Both the position numbers and the translations under genes were made by a program. The notes under the pieces were generated by a model that was not told the origin of the DNA, did no database searches, and worked only from the letters and a program-made list of their open reading frames with translations. A stretch of 64,000 nt of DNA from Candidatus Mycobacterium methanotrophicum (GTDB lineage: Bacteria > Actinomycetota > Actinomycetes > Mycobacteriales > Mycobacteriaceae), in the NCBI RefSeq assembly GCF_023515995.1, contig NZ_CP097320.1:1054001-1118000 (forward strand), in the 5' to 3' direction. Shown here one piece after another: positions 34,911-47,522 of the stretch; the stretch's first letter is position 1; every line of letters starts with the position of its first letter.

Positions 34911-35662
34911 GGCGCCGGCGGCGGGTGATGCCAGAAAGCGGACCAGGGTGGCCACATGCTCGGACGATAGCGGATCGATCTGCCCGTCGCCGAACTCGGG
35001 GGCCTCGCCGAACACATCGGCCGTCATCGCGGTCCGGGCCCGCGGGCAGATCGCATTCGCGCAAACCCCGTAGCGGCCCAGCGCGCGGGCCGCCGTCAAG
35101 GTCAGCGCGGTGATACCGGCTTTGGCCGCACCATAGTTGGCTTGGCCCACCGGGCCCACCGGGCCCACCAGCCCCGCTTCCGACGACGTGTTGACGATGC
35201 AGCCATAGACCGAGCCATCGGACTCCTTAGCCTTCGATCGCCATTAATTTAAGTGGCGGCGTTGCGAGTCAGCAGGAAATGACCCCGCAGGCGCACAACG
35301 ATGACCGCGTCCCACTCCTCGTCGGACATGTTGAACAGCATCCGGTCGCATGTGAGCCCGGCGTTGTTCACCACAATGCTCAAGCCGCCCAACCCGTCGG
35401 CGCAGCTGACCAACTCGTCGGCGGTCGCACGTTGACTGATGTCGCCCGGGACCGCCATCGCTTTTGAACCCGTGTCAGCGCCGGCGGCGGCGATCTCGTC
35501 GATGACATCGGACACATCCAGCGCGGCGGCGATGTCGTTGACCACGACAGTGGCACCGGCGCGAGCCAAGCCGATCGCTTCGGCGCGGCCCAGCCCTGCG
35601 GCCGCACCGGTCACCACGGCGACCTTTCCGGACAGATCGGTTGCTCGCGTGCTGCTACTCAT
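34911..35662 (-). pseudogene. Short-chain dehydrogenase (Rv3502c-like), broken twice
   Basis: ATG 35662 starts MSSSTRATDLSGKVAVVTGAAAGLGRAEAIGLA with an intact Rossmann loop, then VPGDISQRATADELV and IVVNNAGLTCDRMLF, and stops after LLTRNAAT near 35249. It resumes as GSVYGCIVNTSSEAGL...ANYGAAKAGITALTLTAARALG (YxxxK present) and VATLVRFLASPAAGAVNGDLF. The IS630 remnant removes the end. Within it a 9-base unit (GGGCCCACC) is doubled, adding three residues (VGPVGP). It resembles the first gene of the Rv3502c-Rv3506 sterol side-chain cluster, and a ferredoxin gene precedes it as in that cluster. Confidence 0.85.
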
Positions 35663-35696
35663 GCTTGTACGCCACTCCTCCTCATCGCTGGCGGTT

Positions 35697-35770
35697 CTGA
35701 TTGCCCGACTCCTCATCGCCCGCTCCGGGGACTGCATCGTCGTCGGGCGCTGCATCGCCGCCGGCGGTTA
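35697..35770. repeat. Short dispersed repeat, copy 1
   Basis: GATTGCCCGACTCCTC near the left and GCATCGTCGTCGGGC near the right are the conserved ends; the middle differs from the other copies at 47452, 58752 and 61776. It lies between the SDR start and the ferredoxin stop. Confidence 0.6.
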
Positions 35771-35790
35771 TGGATACCTCTAGTCGGTGT

Positions 35791-35982
35791 TTAGTCTTCG
35801 CGTTTGAGCGCCGCGCGCGGGCATTCGAGGATCGCCTGCTCGGCCAGCGCCTCCTGATCGGTGGGAATCGGATCGGTCTTCACCACCGCGTAGTCCTCGT
35901 CGTCGGGGTCGAAGAGTTCGGGCGCGATTCCCAGGCACACCGCGTTGCCCTCGCAGCGGTCGTGGTCGACTATCACCCGCAC
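35791..35982 (-). CDS. fdxD: Single-cluster 3Fe-4S ferredoxin of the sterol cluster
   Basis: A 63-residue ferredoxin, MRVIVDHDRCEGNAVCLGIAPELFDPDD with Cys in RCEGNAVC and a third Cys in AILECPRAALK near the C-terminus. This is the pattern of 3Fe-4S ferredoxins that serve actinobacterial P450s or reductases. Its place between the SDR and fadE26 corresponds to FdxD (Rv3503c). It reads away from fadE26, and both promoters share the 156-base gap with the KstR operator. It appears intact. Confidence 0.9.
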   Translation of the reverse strand: MRVIVDHDRCEGNAVCLGIAPELFDPDDEDYAVVKTDPIPTDQEALAEQAILECPRAALKRED

Positions 35983-36076
35983 GGGATCCTCCTTGAACGT
36001 GAGCTGTGGCTACGTAGACCCAACATACGACCAGCTGTGAACGCGCTCGGCGTGACGGTCGCTGGGCGGTCGAGAC

Positions 36077-36090
36077 TAGAACGTGTTACA
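36077..36090. promoter_or_regulatory. KstR operator
   Basis: TAGAACGTGTTACA fits the KstR consensus tnnAACnnGTTnnA at every fixed position. It lies in the divergent region between fdxD and fadE26, where KstR, the repressor of cholesterol catabolism, controls both sides in related species. Confidence 0.8.
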
Positions 36091-36138
36091 ACCAGGGTTG
36101 GCGAATGGGTAGCACCTAGGGACTGAAAGGTGGCCGCA

Positions 36139-36527
36139 ATGCGCATCAGTTACACCCCGGAGCAGGAGGAGCTGCGTCGCGAACTGCGGTCGTACTCCGC
36201 CAAGCTGATGACCCCGAGCGCCGCGAGGCGTTGAGCTCGACGTCAGGTGAGGTCAGCGAAGGCAACGTCTACCGCGAGACGGTGGCACAGATGGGCAAAG
36301 ACGGCTGGCTCACTCTGAACTGGCCCAACGAATACGGTGGCCAGGACCGCTCGCCGATGGACTCGCTGATCTTCGCCGACGAGGCCGCGATCGCCGGCGC
36401 GCCGGTGCCGTTCCTGACCATCAACAGCGTCGCGCTCACGATCATGGTCTTCGGCGGCGGCACCAACGAAGTGCAGCGCGACATCATCGGCATGGTGGCG
36501 TTGGGCCTGCCCCGAGCCAACCGCTAA
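36139..36527 (+). pseudogene. fadE26: Acyl-CoA dehydrogenase FadE26, mostly deleted
   Basis: ATG 36139 gives MRISYTPEQEELRRELRSYSAKLMTP, after which the frame is lost near 36210. The next frame reads NVYRETVAQMGKDGWLTLNWPNEYGGQ and DEAAIAGAPVPFLTINSVALTIM. It then jumps straight to the C-terminal VFGGGTNEVQRDIIGMVALGLPRANR. About 270 residues with the flavin-binding domains are missing. The intact enzyme is one subunit of the heterotetrameric ChsE-type dehydrogenase for the cholesterol side chain. Confidence 0.92.
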
Positions 36528-36549
36528 CCTCCAAAAGGATTCTCAGATC

Positions 36550-37648
36550 ATGGATTTCTCAACAACCGAAGCGGCGCACGACCTCGGCGATCTGGTGACC
36601 ACGATCGTCGATTCGGTGTGCACGCCGCAGCACCAACGTCAGCTCGACGGTCTGGATCAACGGTTCGACCGCGAGTTGTGGAGAAAGTTGATCGACGCCG
36701 ACATCCTGTCCGCCGCCGCGCCGGAGTCGTTGGGCGGAGCCGGTTTCGGGGTGCTCGAGCAGACCGCCGTACTTGTCGGTCTCGGCCGGCAGCTCGCGGC
36801 TGTTCCCTACCTGGATTCCGTCGTTCTGGCTGCGGGCGCCCTGGCCCGGTTCGGTTCACCGGAACTGCAGAAGGAGTGGGCCCAGCCCGCGGTCGGCGGC
36901 GCCAAGATCCTCACGGTCGCGGTGCATGGCGAGATGGGCGACGGCCCAGTGCAGGCTGCCCGTTCCGGTGACGGCTACCGCTTGTCCGGAACCCGCACCC
37001 AGGTTGGTTACGGCCCGGTGGCCGACGGCTTTTTGGTGCCGGCCGAAACCGATTCCGGCACTGCGGTTTTCATGGTCGCCGCCAGCGACCCGGGGGTGAC
37101 GATGACGGCGCTGCAGACCACCGGGCTGGGCAGCATCGGGCACCTCCGACTGGACGGGGTCGAGGTGGCTAGCGGACGACTGGTCGACGGCCAGGACGTG
37201 GTCGGCTGGATTTCCACGCTGGATACGCTGGGCCGCAGCGCGTTTCAGCTCGGTGTCCTGGACCGCGGGCTGAACATGACCGCCGAATACGCGCGCACCC
37301 GTGAGCAGTTCGACCGCCCGATCGGCAGCTTCCAAGCGGTCGGACAACGGCTGGCGGACGGCTTACATCGACGTCAAGGGACTGCGACTGACGCTGACCC
37401 AGGCCGCCTGGCGACTCAGCGAGGACCTCCCGGCCGACAACGAGGTCGCCACCGCGGCATTCTGGGCTGCCGACGCCGGACATCGGGTAGCCCACACCAT
37501 CGTTCACCTGCACGGCGGTGTCGGAATCGACACCGACCATCCGGTGCACCGCTACTTCTTGGCCGCCAAGCAGACGGAGTTCGCGCTGGGCGGTGCCACC
37601 GGAGCGCTGCTGCGCATCGGTCGCGAACTGGCGGACACCCCCGCTTAG
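36550..37648 (+). pseudogene. fadE27: Acyl-CoA dehydrogenase FadE27, frameshifted
   Basis: ATG 36550 starts MDFSTTEAAHDLGDLVTTIVDS and the frame follows the family through LSAAAPESLGGAGFGVLEQTAVLV and TAEYARTREQFDRPIGSFQAVGQRLADG. One base change near 37365 then throws it out. The last domain, YIDVKGLRLTLTQAAWRLSEDLPADN...HRVAHTIVHLHGGVGIDTDHPVHRYFLAAKQTEFALGG, is intact in the next frame to the TAG at 37646-37648. It is the partner subunit of FadE26; 22 bases separate the two genes. Some residues normally found after AWRLSED also seem to be missing. Confidence 0.9.
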
Positions 37649-37651
37649 CCA

Positions 37652-39166
37652 GTGACCGCACCGCTGCCCACCGTCGTCGACTTGCTGCGACCGCTCGTCG
37701 ATGTCGAGGATCGGGGCGTCTATTTCGAGGATTCGTTCGTCAACTGGCGTGATCATCTTCGGCACGGCGCCGCGGTGGCAGCAGCGCTGCGCGCGCGCCT
37801 GGACCCGGCCCGGCGCCCGCACGTCGGAGTCCTGCTGGGGAACACGCCGTTTTTCTCCGCGGTCTTGGTCGCCGCGGGAATGTCGGGAATCGTGCCGGTG
37901 GGCCTCAACCCGGTGCGCCGCGGCGCCGCGCTGACCCGAGACATTGACCACGCCGATTGCCAGCTGGTACTGGCCGACTCGAATTGTGCTGCGACGCTGG
38001 GCGATATCGACCACATCAATGTCGATGCAGCCGAATGGACCGACGAGGTGGCCGCCCATCACGGCACCGACGTGCGATTCCAGTCCGCGGCGCCCGACGA
38101 TCTGTTCATGCTGATCTTCACCTCGGGCACCAGCGGTGACCCCAAGGCGGTCATGTGTAGCCACGGCAAGGTTGGTATCGCCGGGGTGACGATGACTGAG
38201 CGGTTCGGCCTCGGCCCGTCCGACGTGTGCTACGCGTCGATGCCGCTGTTCCATTCCAACGCGGTTCTGGTCGGCTGGGCGGTAGCCCTAGCCTGTCGCG
38301 GCTCAATGGTGTTGCGACGCAAGTTCTCTGCGTCTGGATTCCTGCCGGACATCCGCCGCTACGGCACCACCTACGCCAACTACGTCGGCAAGCCGTTGTC
38401 CTATGTGCTCGCCACGCCCGAACGTCCGGACGACGCCGACAATCCGCTGCGGGCGGTCTACGGCAATGAGGGGGCGCCCGACGACATCCAGCGATTCGCG
38501 GACAGGTTCGGCTGCCTTGTCATCGACGGCTTCGGATCGACTGAGGGCGGGGTGGCGATCAGCCGGACGCCCGATACGCCGACGGGCGCACTGGGTCCGC
38601 TGCCCGACGGCATCGAGATCATCGATGTCGACACGGGTCAGCCTTGCCCGGTCGGGGTGGTGGGCGAGCTGGTAAATGCCGGTGGACCAGGACGTTTCGA
38701 GGGATACTACAACGACGCCGAGGCCAATGCGCAGCGCATGGCCGGCGGTGTTTATCACAGCGGTGACCTGGCCTACCGCGACGAGGCCGGCTATGCATAC
38801 TTCGCCGGCCGGCTCGGTGACTGGCTACGCGTCGACGGGGAGAATCTCGGAACTGCGCCCATCGAGCGGGTGCTGCTGCGCCATCCGGACGTGACCGAAG
38901 CGGCGGTGTATGCGGTGCCGGATCCGGCCGTCGGCGACCAGGTGATGGCCGCACTGGTGATGGCGCCCGGCGCAGAGTTCGACGCGGACAAGTTCCGCGC
39001 CTTCCTGGCCGGGCAGGATGACCTCGGGCCCAAGCAGTGGCCGTCCTACGTTCGGGTGAGCACGACACTGCCGCGCACCGCAACCTTCAAAGTGCTCAAG
39101 CGGCAGCTGTCGGCCGAGGGCCTCGACTGCTCCGACCCGGTGTGGCCGATTCGCCGTCAGGTTTAG
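37652..39166 (+). CDS. fadD17: Acyl-CoA synthetase FadD17
   Basis: A 504-residue AMP-forming ligase that activates steroid side-chain acids to CoA esters. The P-loop motif is LIFTSGTSGDPKAVMCSHG (about 150-168). Further motifs are GFGSTEGGVAI, YHSGDLAYRDEAGYAYFAGR and DWLRVDGENLG, with the closing hinge. The catalytic Lys region is TATFKVLKRQLSAEG. It starts at GTG 37652, three bases after the fadE27 stop, the last gene of the cluster. Unlike its neighbours upstream it has no visible defect. Confidence 0.92.
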   Translation: MTAPLPTVVDLLRPLVDVEDRGVYFEDSFVNWRDHLRHGAAVAAALRARLDPARRPHVGVLLGNTPFFSAVLVAAGMSGIVPVGLNPVRRGAALTRDIDHADCQLVLADSNCAATLGDIDHINVDAAEWTDEVAAHHGTDVRFQSAAPDDLFMLIFTSGTSGDPKAVMCSHGKVGIAGVTMTERFGLGPSDVCYASMPLFHSNAVLVGWAVALACRGSMVLRRKFSASGFLPDIRRYGTTYANYVGKPLSYVLATPERPDDADNPLRAVYGNEGAPDDIQRFADRFGCLVIDGFGSTEGGVAISRTPDTPTGALGPLPDGIEIIDVDTGQPCPVGVVGELVNAGGPGRFEGYYNDAEANAQRMAGGVYHSGDLAYRDEAGYAYFAGRLGDWLRVDGENLGTAPIERVLLRHPDVTEAAVYAVPDPAVGDQVMAALVMAPGAEFDADKFRAFLAGQDDLGPKQWPSYVRVSTTLPRTATFKVLKRQLSAEGLDCSDPVWPIRRQV

Positions 39167-39267
39167 CCTGAATCCACGGACGGGCTGAGGTTCGGTTGTG
39201 TCGGTTGATTTTTGATTTTGATTTTCGGTAGGTGGCAGGTGCCTGCAGTCGGGGTAGCATCATCACC

Positions 39268-39540
39268 ATGAACCTCAAGAAGATACTTGCCGGTGCGGTG
39301 CTCGCCGGAGCGCTTGGCTCGGGCGGGCTCGGGCTGGGAGTGGGTCTTGCTGCCGCCGACCCGTGGGGTCCTGGCCCGGGCGACCCGGGCGGGCCGGGCG
39401 GTCCAGGGGCCTGGGGCCCCGGCGGACCGGGTCCGGGTCCGGGACCCTGGGGGCCACCGCCTCCTGGACCGGGACCCTGGGGTCCACCTCCTCTACCTGG
39501 GCCCGGACCGATGGGTCCCGGGGGGTCGCCCGGTTGGTGA
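39268..39540 (+). CDS. Small secreted Gly/Pro-rich protein
   Basis: 90 residues from ATG 39268. Residues 1-30 form a signal peptide (MNLKKILAGAVLAGALGSGG...GLAAADP, cleavage likely after the AAA). The mature part is almost entirely Pro, Gly and Trp, in repeats of the type GPGPWGPP and GGPGGPG. No enzyme motif is seen; similar low-complexity secreted proteins occur in mycobacteria. A structural or surface role is conceivable but unproven. Confidence 0.65.
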   Translation: MNLKKILAGAVLAGALGSGGLGLGVGLAAADPWGPGPGDPGGPGGPGAWGPGGPGPGPGPWGPPPPGPGPWGPPPLPGPGPMGPGGSPGW

Positions 39541-39589
39541 ACAAACCGCTTTAGTGTTCTGACGGCCGTCGTAGCCTTGACGCATTGTG

Positions 39590-40288
39590 ATGCGCGGGCA
39601 TGACAACGGCTTTGACGAGTTGTCGGCGACGGTGCCCGCGAGGGTCGGCGTGGCGATCGCCGGCGTCGACGGAACTCCCCTAGCGTCCTACGGAAGCTGG
39701 TTCAGTGGCGTCGCATGGTCGACGATCAAGGTGCCGTTGGCAATTGCAGCCTTTCGCGCAGGAGTGGGTAGCCACGAGCTGGTGACCGAGGCCATTGCAC
39801 AATCCGATAACGCGGCCGCCGAGGCACTGTGGTCGCAGCTCGGGAAGCCGGCCGAGGCGGCACAAAAGGTGCAAGCCGTCATCCGCGATGCGGATGACAC
39901 CACGACCGTGGTCGAGGCCCGACGACTTCGCTCCGGTTACACGGCATTCGGTCAGACGCACTGGTCGCTGGTCCGGCAAGCGCAGTTCGCCGCGCGGCTG
40001 CCAGGCGTCCCCGATGCGGCAGACGTCGTCGATCTGATGCGCAACCTCTGCGCCGAGCATCGCTGGGGCCTGGCCGCGAAAGGCTTTGCCGCAAAAGGAG
40101 GTTGGGGTCCCGGCATCGGCGGCGACTACCTGGTCCGCCAGTTCGCGATCGTGCCGGTCGAAGCCGGGCATGTCGGTGTCGCACTGGCGGCGCAGGCACA
40201 CGACGGAGTATTCGAGACCGGGGTCGGGGTGGCCGACAGCCTGACCGACTGGCTCGTCGACCACCTCGCCGAGCTAACCGAGGATTGA
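39590..40288 (+). CDS. Serine beta-lactamase-fold protein without signal peptide
   Basis: About 232 residues from ATG 39590 (GTG 39587 is also possible). It carries the three landmarks of penicillin-binding/beta-lactamase folds: SxxK in WSTIKVPL (Ser about 46), SxN in AQSDNAAAEALW (about 81) and the K-x-G strand in AAKGGWGPG (about 168). There is no signal sequence, so it would stay inside the cell, unlike class A beta-lactamases. The activity is not known to me. It is convergent with ilvX and overlaps it by 15 bases. Confidence 0.7.
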   Translation: MRGHDNGFDELSATVPARVGVAIAGVDGTPLASYGSWFSGVAWSTIKVPLAIAAFRAGVGSHELVTEAIAQSDNAAAEALWSQLGKPAEAAQKVQAVIRDADDTTTVVEARRLRSGYTAFGQTHWSLVRQAQFAARLPGVPDAADVVDLMRNLCAEHRWGLAAKGFAAKGGWGPGIGGDYLVRQFAIVPVEAGHVGVALAAQAHDGVFETGVGVADSLTDWLVDHLAELTED

Positions 40289-41824
40289 CGGCACCACGGC
40301 GTCAATCAGGTGCGGACCCGGTTCAGCGAAGGCCGCGCGCAAGGCTTGGGCGAAGTCTTCGGCAGTGATTACCCGCCGCGCCGCAACGCCCATCCCTTCG
40401 GCGATCTTCACGAAATCCAAGGTCGGACGCGATAAGTCAAGGAGATCAAGCGCTTTGGGGCCCGGAGCCGAACCGACGCCGACCCGCTGCAGCTCGATCC
40501 GCAAAATGTCGTACGCGGCGTTGTTGTAGATCACCGTGGTGACGTTCAGGTTCTCCCGGGCTAAAGTCCACAAACCCGAAATCGTGTACATCGCCGAGCC
40601 GTCGGATTCCAGGCACAGCACAGGCCGGTCCGGCGCGGCGACCGCAGCGCCCACCGCGCACGGTATGCCAAAGCCGATGGCGCCGCCGGCCAGGGTCAGC
40701 CAATCATGCGCCGGCGCACCGGCGGTCGCCGCTGCCAACGACACGCCGGACGTGTTGGACTCGTCGACGACGATCGCCCGTTCCGGCATGAGCGCGCCGA
40801 CCGCGTCGGCCACCGCTGCTGCGGTCAACGCGCCGGACGGCAGTTGTGGACGTGACGGTGCCGCAAGAGCGGCGCGCGTGCCGGGTGCGAGCTCGTCGGC
40901 CAGCGCCGCCAAAGCCTCAGCGGCGCCGGCATGTTCGGCGAGCACATGCACTTGGCAGCCCTCCGGCACCAGATCGCTCGGCTTGCCGGGATAGGCGAAG
41001 AACGACACCGGCGACACAGCCCCCGCCAAGATCAGATGTTTGGCGCCGTCGAGTTGCGCAGCGACGGCCTCAGCGAAGTAGGCGATCCGTTCGACGGCGG
41101 GGACGCCGGCGCCACGCTCCAGCCGCGTCGGGAAGAGCTCGCAGTACCGGCGGGCGCCCGTGGCCGCGGCGATCCGGGCACCCGCCGTCAACCCGGCGCT
41201 GCGGGTGGCGTCGCCGCCGACCAGGAGTGCCGTGGATTCGCCGGAGCGCAATACTTTTGCCGCCAACGCGACCGCGTCCGTGTCGACGGTCGAGGAAGGT
41301 CGCCGGGCCGAGACCGACTGGCCGGCGTGGGCATCGTCGGTCCATGAAATGTCCGCGGGCAGGATCAGTGTCGCGATCTGTCCGCCGCTCTGGCTGGCGG
41401 CGATCGCCTCGGCGGCGTCGGCCGCGACGTCGCCGTCAGATCGCCGCAGCCAGCCCGACACGCTGGCGGCCACCGACTCGATGTCGGATTCCAGTGGCGC
41501 GTCGTACTTCTTGTGGTACGTGGCGTGGTCGCCGACGACCACCACCATCGGCACCCTGGCGCGCCGGGCGTTGTGCAGGTTGGCCAGCCCGTTGCCCAGC
41601 CCGGGCCCGAGGTGCAGCAGCACTGCGGCGGGACGGCCGGCGATACGGGCATAGCCGTCAGCCGCGCCGGTGGCAACTCCCTCGAATAGTGCCAGCACGG
41701 CCCGCATTGGCGGGACGGCGTCCAGCGCCGCCACGAAGTGCATCTCGGATGTTCCGGGGTTGGCGAAACAAACGTCGACGCCACCGTCGACGAGGGCGTT
41801 GACCAGGGATTGGGCGCCGTTCAC
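40274..41824 (-). CDS. ilvX: Acetohydroxyacid-synthase-like protein IlvX
   Basis: A 516-residue thiamine-diphosphate enzyme of the acetolactate synthase family. The N-terminal PYR domain has ALFEGVATGAADGYARIAG with the cofactor-activating Glu. The C-terminal PP domain carries LESDGSAMYTISGLWTLARENLNVTTVIYNNAAYD, the ThDP-binding motif with SDG in place of GDG. The usual large-subunit FAD contacts and N-terminal extension are short, which fits IlvX (Rv3509c) rather than the main IlvB1. It may take part in branched-chain amino-acid or other 2-keto-acid chemistry. Confidence 0.88.
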   Translation of the reverse strand: MNGAQSLVNALVDGGVDVCFANPGTSEMHFVAALDAVPPMRAVLALFEGVATGAADGYARIAGRPAAVLLHLGPGLGNGLANLHNARRARVPMVVVVGDHATYHKKYDAPLESDIESVAASVSGWLRRSDGDVAADAAEAIAASQSGGQIATLILPADISWTDDAHAGQSVSARRPSSTVDTDAVALAAKVLRSGESTALLVGGDATRSAGLTAGARIAAATGARRYCELFPTRLERGAGVPAVERIAYFAEAVAAQLDGAKHLILAGAVSPVSFFAYPGKPSDLVPEGCQVHVLAEHAGAAEALAALADELAPGTRAALAAPSRPQLPSGALTAAAVADAVGALMPERAIVVDESNTSGVSLAAATAGAPAHDWLTLAGGAIGFGIPCAVGAAVAAPDRPVLCLESDGSAMYTISGLWTLARENLNVTTVIYNNAAYDILRIELQRVGVGSAPGPKALDLLDLSRPTLDFVKIAEGMGVAARRVITAEDFAQALRAAFAEPGPHLIDAVVPSILG

Positions 41825-41883
41825 GCTTCGACTGTAGCCTCGCGGCTTCGCAAGGGAAGAAGACGGTCACACAGTCCGGCGAA

Positions 41884-42035
41884 TCACGCAGTTACGTGCG
41901 CGGCATGCACGTCGTCGGCCGGGCGTGCCTCAGTCTGCTCCTTGGCCCAGCGATAGTCGGGCTTGCCGGCTGGCGAACGCTTGACCTCGTCGACCAGCCA
42001 AAGGCTGCGCGGCACTTTGTATCCCGCGATCTCGG
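41884..42035 (-). pseudogene. C-terminal stub of acyl-CoA ligase (FadD19-like)
   Basis: On the minus strand the last about 50 codons of an AMP-forming ligase remain: YKVPRSLWLVDEVKRSPAGK followed by PDYRWAKEQTE and a stop at 41884-41886. The PAGKPDY signature with the catalytic Lys is the end of FadD19-type enzymes for cholesterol side chains. Everything upstream is gone, replaced by the DUF559 remnant. In M. tuberculosis fadD19 (Rv3515c) lies a few genes beyond ilvX, which agrees. Confidence 0.78.
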
Positions 42036-42049
42036 TGCCCCATGGCGGA

Positions 42050-42630
42050 GCCATTTATCGGCAGTGAGGCCGTCGCATCCGGGGCGGTGGCTGGCCGTCA
42101 CCACGCCGTCGCGCACCGCCCTTGACATAGCGTGCCGCTACCCGGTCGGCAAGGCGGTCGCCGCCGTTGATTCGCTGGCTCGCGCCACACATCTCAAGAT
42201 CGCCGACGTCGAACTGCTCGCTGAACGCTACAAAGGCCGACGTGGTATTCGAAAAGCGCGCAAAGCAGTCGACCTCGTAGACGCCGGTGCCGAGTCGCCG
42301 CGCGAGACGTGGCTGCGCCTACTCCTCATCCGCGCCGGCTTCCCTCGGCCGCAGACACAAATTCCGGTCTACGACGAGTATGGCCAGCTCATCGCCGTCC
42401 TCGACATGGGTTGGGAGGAATGCATGTTCGCCGTCGAGTACGACGGCGAACACCATCGCACCGACCCGCTGCAATACCGCAAGGACATTCGGCGGCTCGA
42501 GACGCTGCAGCGTCTGGGGTGGATCGTGATCCGGGTTGGTCGCCGCAGACCCTCCCGCCGCTATCCTGCGGCGCGTGCGATATGCCCGCGACGCGAGGAG
42601 ATCGACTGTGAGCACGGAGTTTTCAGTGTG
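42050..42630 (+). pseudogene. DUF559-type nuclease-fold protein, N-terminus lost
   Basis: The plus strand encodes the later two thirds of a mycobacterial DUF559 protein: TPSRTALDIACRYP...AAVDSLARATHLKIADVELLAERYKGRRGIRKARKAVDLV, then the endonuclease-like domain ESPRETWLRLLLIRAGFPRPQTQIPVYD, FAVEYDGEHHRTDP and RLETLQRLGWIVIRV. The Asp/Glu residues of a VSR-like fold are present. The N-terminal 80 or so residues are missing; in front of them the frame runs into antisense FadD19 sequence. The end after WIVIRVG looks scrambled. Confidence 0.65.
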
Positions 42631-42722
42631 AAGTCAGGGAGATCCAACGACCGAAATCCCGCCCTACGTTCACTCTCGACGCCGAGGCTTGACACTCGAC
42701 GCCGAGGTAGCCGTCAGCCCAG

Positions 42723-46035
<3,313 letters not shown>

Positions 46036-46039
<4 letters not shown>

Positions 46040-47355
46040 CGGTACTCGCTCAGCCGGGGCCACAGCCCGAGTGCGACCGCGACGGCCGCGCCGAGGCTGA
46101 GCACCACACCACCGACCGTCGCGCCGGCCAGCCCGCGGCGCGCGTTGAGGATGTCGTCGCGCAGCTCGTTGCGGCTCTGCTCCATCGCCTTGCCCAGGTC
46201 GCGGTCGAGTTTCTCGAACGCGGACGTGGAGTCGTTCTCGCCGTTGCCCGCTACGACCTGGGTGGCGGCCACATAGTTGCCCACCGAGATGAAGGCGTTG
46301 ATCCTGTCGTTGGCCCGACGCCACTTCATCAGCAGCTCGTCGGCGCCGCGCAAGTCGCTCTTGTCGACGGCGTCGCTGCGAGCCAGGTATTCGTCGAGTT
46401 GCTTGTGCATGGCGTCGATACGTTCGTGAAAGGACTGTTTGCGGACCTCTTCGTCCCCGCGCCGGATCAACGACAGCGTCTCGTCAGCACGGGCCTGCTG
46501 GGCATTGATGGACATATCGGTGATCGTCTTCAGCGACTCTGCCGCGGTATTTTTGGCGCTGCGGCTGCCGCTGGTGGAAATCGCGAGAGCCGTGCCCACC
46601 CAGACCACCATAACCAGGATCGCCAGTGCGCCCGCGACAAGACCGACGTTGATGCGCCGTTTGGTCCGCCGCGCCAGCCAGCGGTGGGCGAACGCGCCGA
46701 ACACCGCGGTCGCGGTGACGACGAGGATCACCGGAGCCGGGATCTGGGTGGATGCCGTGGTCTCGACGTCCACCCGGACCGACGTCTGGCGGTAGAGCTG
46801 TTGAGCGTCGGGCAGAATCGTCGACTGCATCAACGTCGACGCCTCCGAAAGATACGACGACCCGACGGGGTTGCCGGCCCGGTTGTTCGTGCGCGCGATC
46901 TCGATCAGCCCGGTGTAAACGGCCAATTCGGCGTTGATCCGCCCGAGCAGCTGCACCAGCGGCTCGTCGGTCAGCCCGCTCGACGCCCGGGTCACCGCGA
47001 CGGCAGCATCGGTGATCGCCTGCTCGTAACGCTGCCGCACGGCGCGCGGTTCGGCTCGGGCGATGAAGGCCGTCGCGGCTGCCGCGTCGGCCACCGACAA
47101 CGTGGTGTAGAGCCGGCCGGCGGCGTAGGCCAGCGGCTCGGTGTGCTTCAACACGGTGGTCAGCGCCTGCTGCCGCTGGTTGATGGTGGTCGACGTGGCG
47201 AACGCGCTGAGCCCGCCGAGGATCGCCAGGATGACACCGATGGTCAGGATGCGGCCAGGCGTCGTCGCGACGAACCACCAGCGAGGGTGGGCCGGTTCGG
47301 CCGGCGACCGCGAACCCAGGGGCTCGGTCGACGGATGCGCCAACTCAACGGTCAC
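46036..47355 (-). CDS. Membrane sensor protein of the PknG/GlnH module (Rv0412c-like)
   Basis: A 439-residue membrane protein. About four transmembrane helices are seen: ILTIGVILAILGGLSAFAT (about 34-52), PVILVVTATAVFGAFAH (about 203-219), VGLVAGALAILVMVVWVGTALA (about 235-256) and a C-terminal GATVGGVVLSLGAAVAVALGLW. The two periplasmic parts are helical bundles rich in Gln, Ala and Asp (for example TLSVADAAAATAFIARAEP), as in four-helix sensor domains. It is the first gene of the operon with glnH and pknG and links the two in the known model of amino-acid sensing. Confidence 0.9.
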
Positions 47356-47451
47356 GGCTGTTCGGACCTCATCTCTGCGGCATATGTGTCACGAACGGTA
47401 TAAGCGAAGTCTAAGAGCGTTTTGCCCGGACGCGGGGATCGGCGGCTGGAT

Positions 47452-47510
47452 TGCCCGATTCCTGCGCGGCCCGCCGCGCTGGCCGCATCGTCGTCGGACT
47501 GGCCAGCCCT
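47452..47510. repeat. Short dispersed repeat, copy 2
   Basis: GGATTGCCCGATTCCT at the left and CCGCATCGTCGTCGGAC at the right match the ends of the copies at 35697 and 61776. It lies in the gap between the divergent membrane gene and mutT3, just before the mutT3 start. Confidence 0.6.
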
Positions 47511-47522
47511 ATCCTTGAATGC

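Noticed and set aside
39268..39540. PE_PGRS protein for the Gly/Pro-rich gene near fadD17
   Set aside because: It has a classical signal peptide and Pro-Gly-Trp repeats instead of a PE domain with Gly-Ala repeats, despite the similar place in M. tuberculosis.
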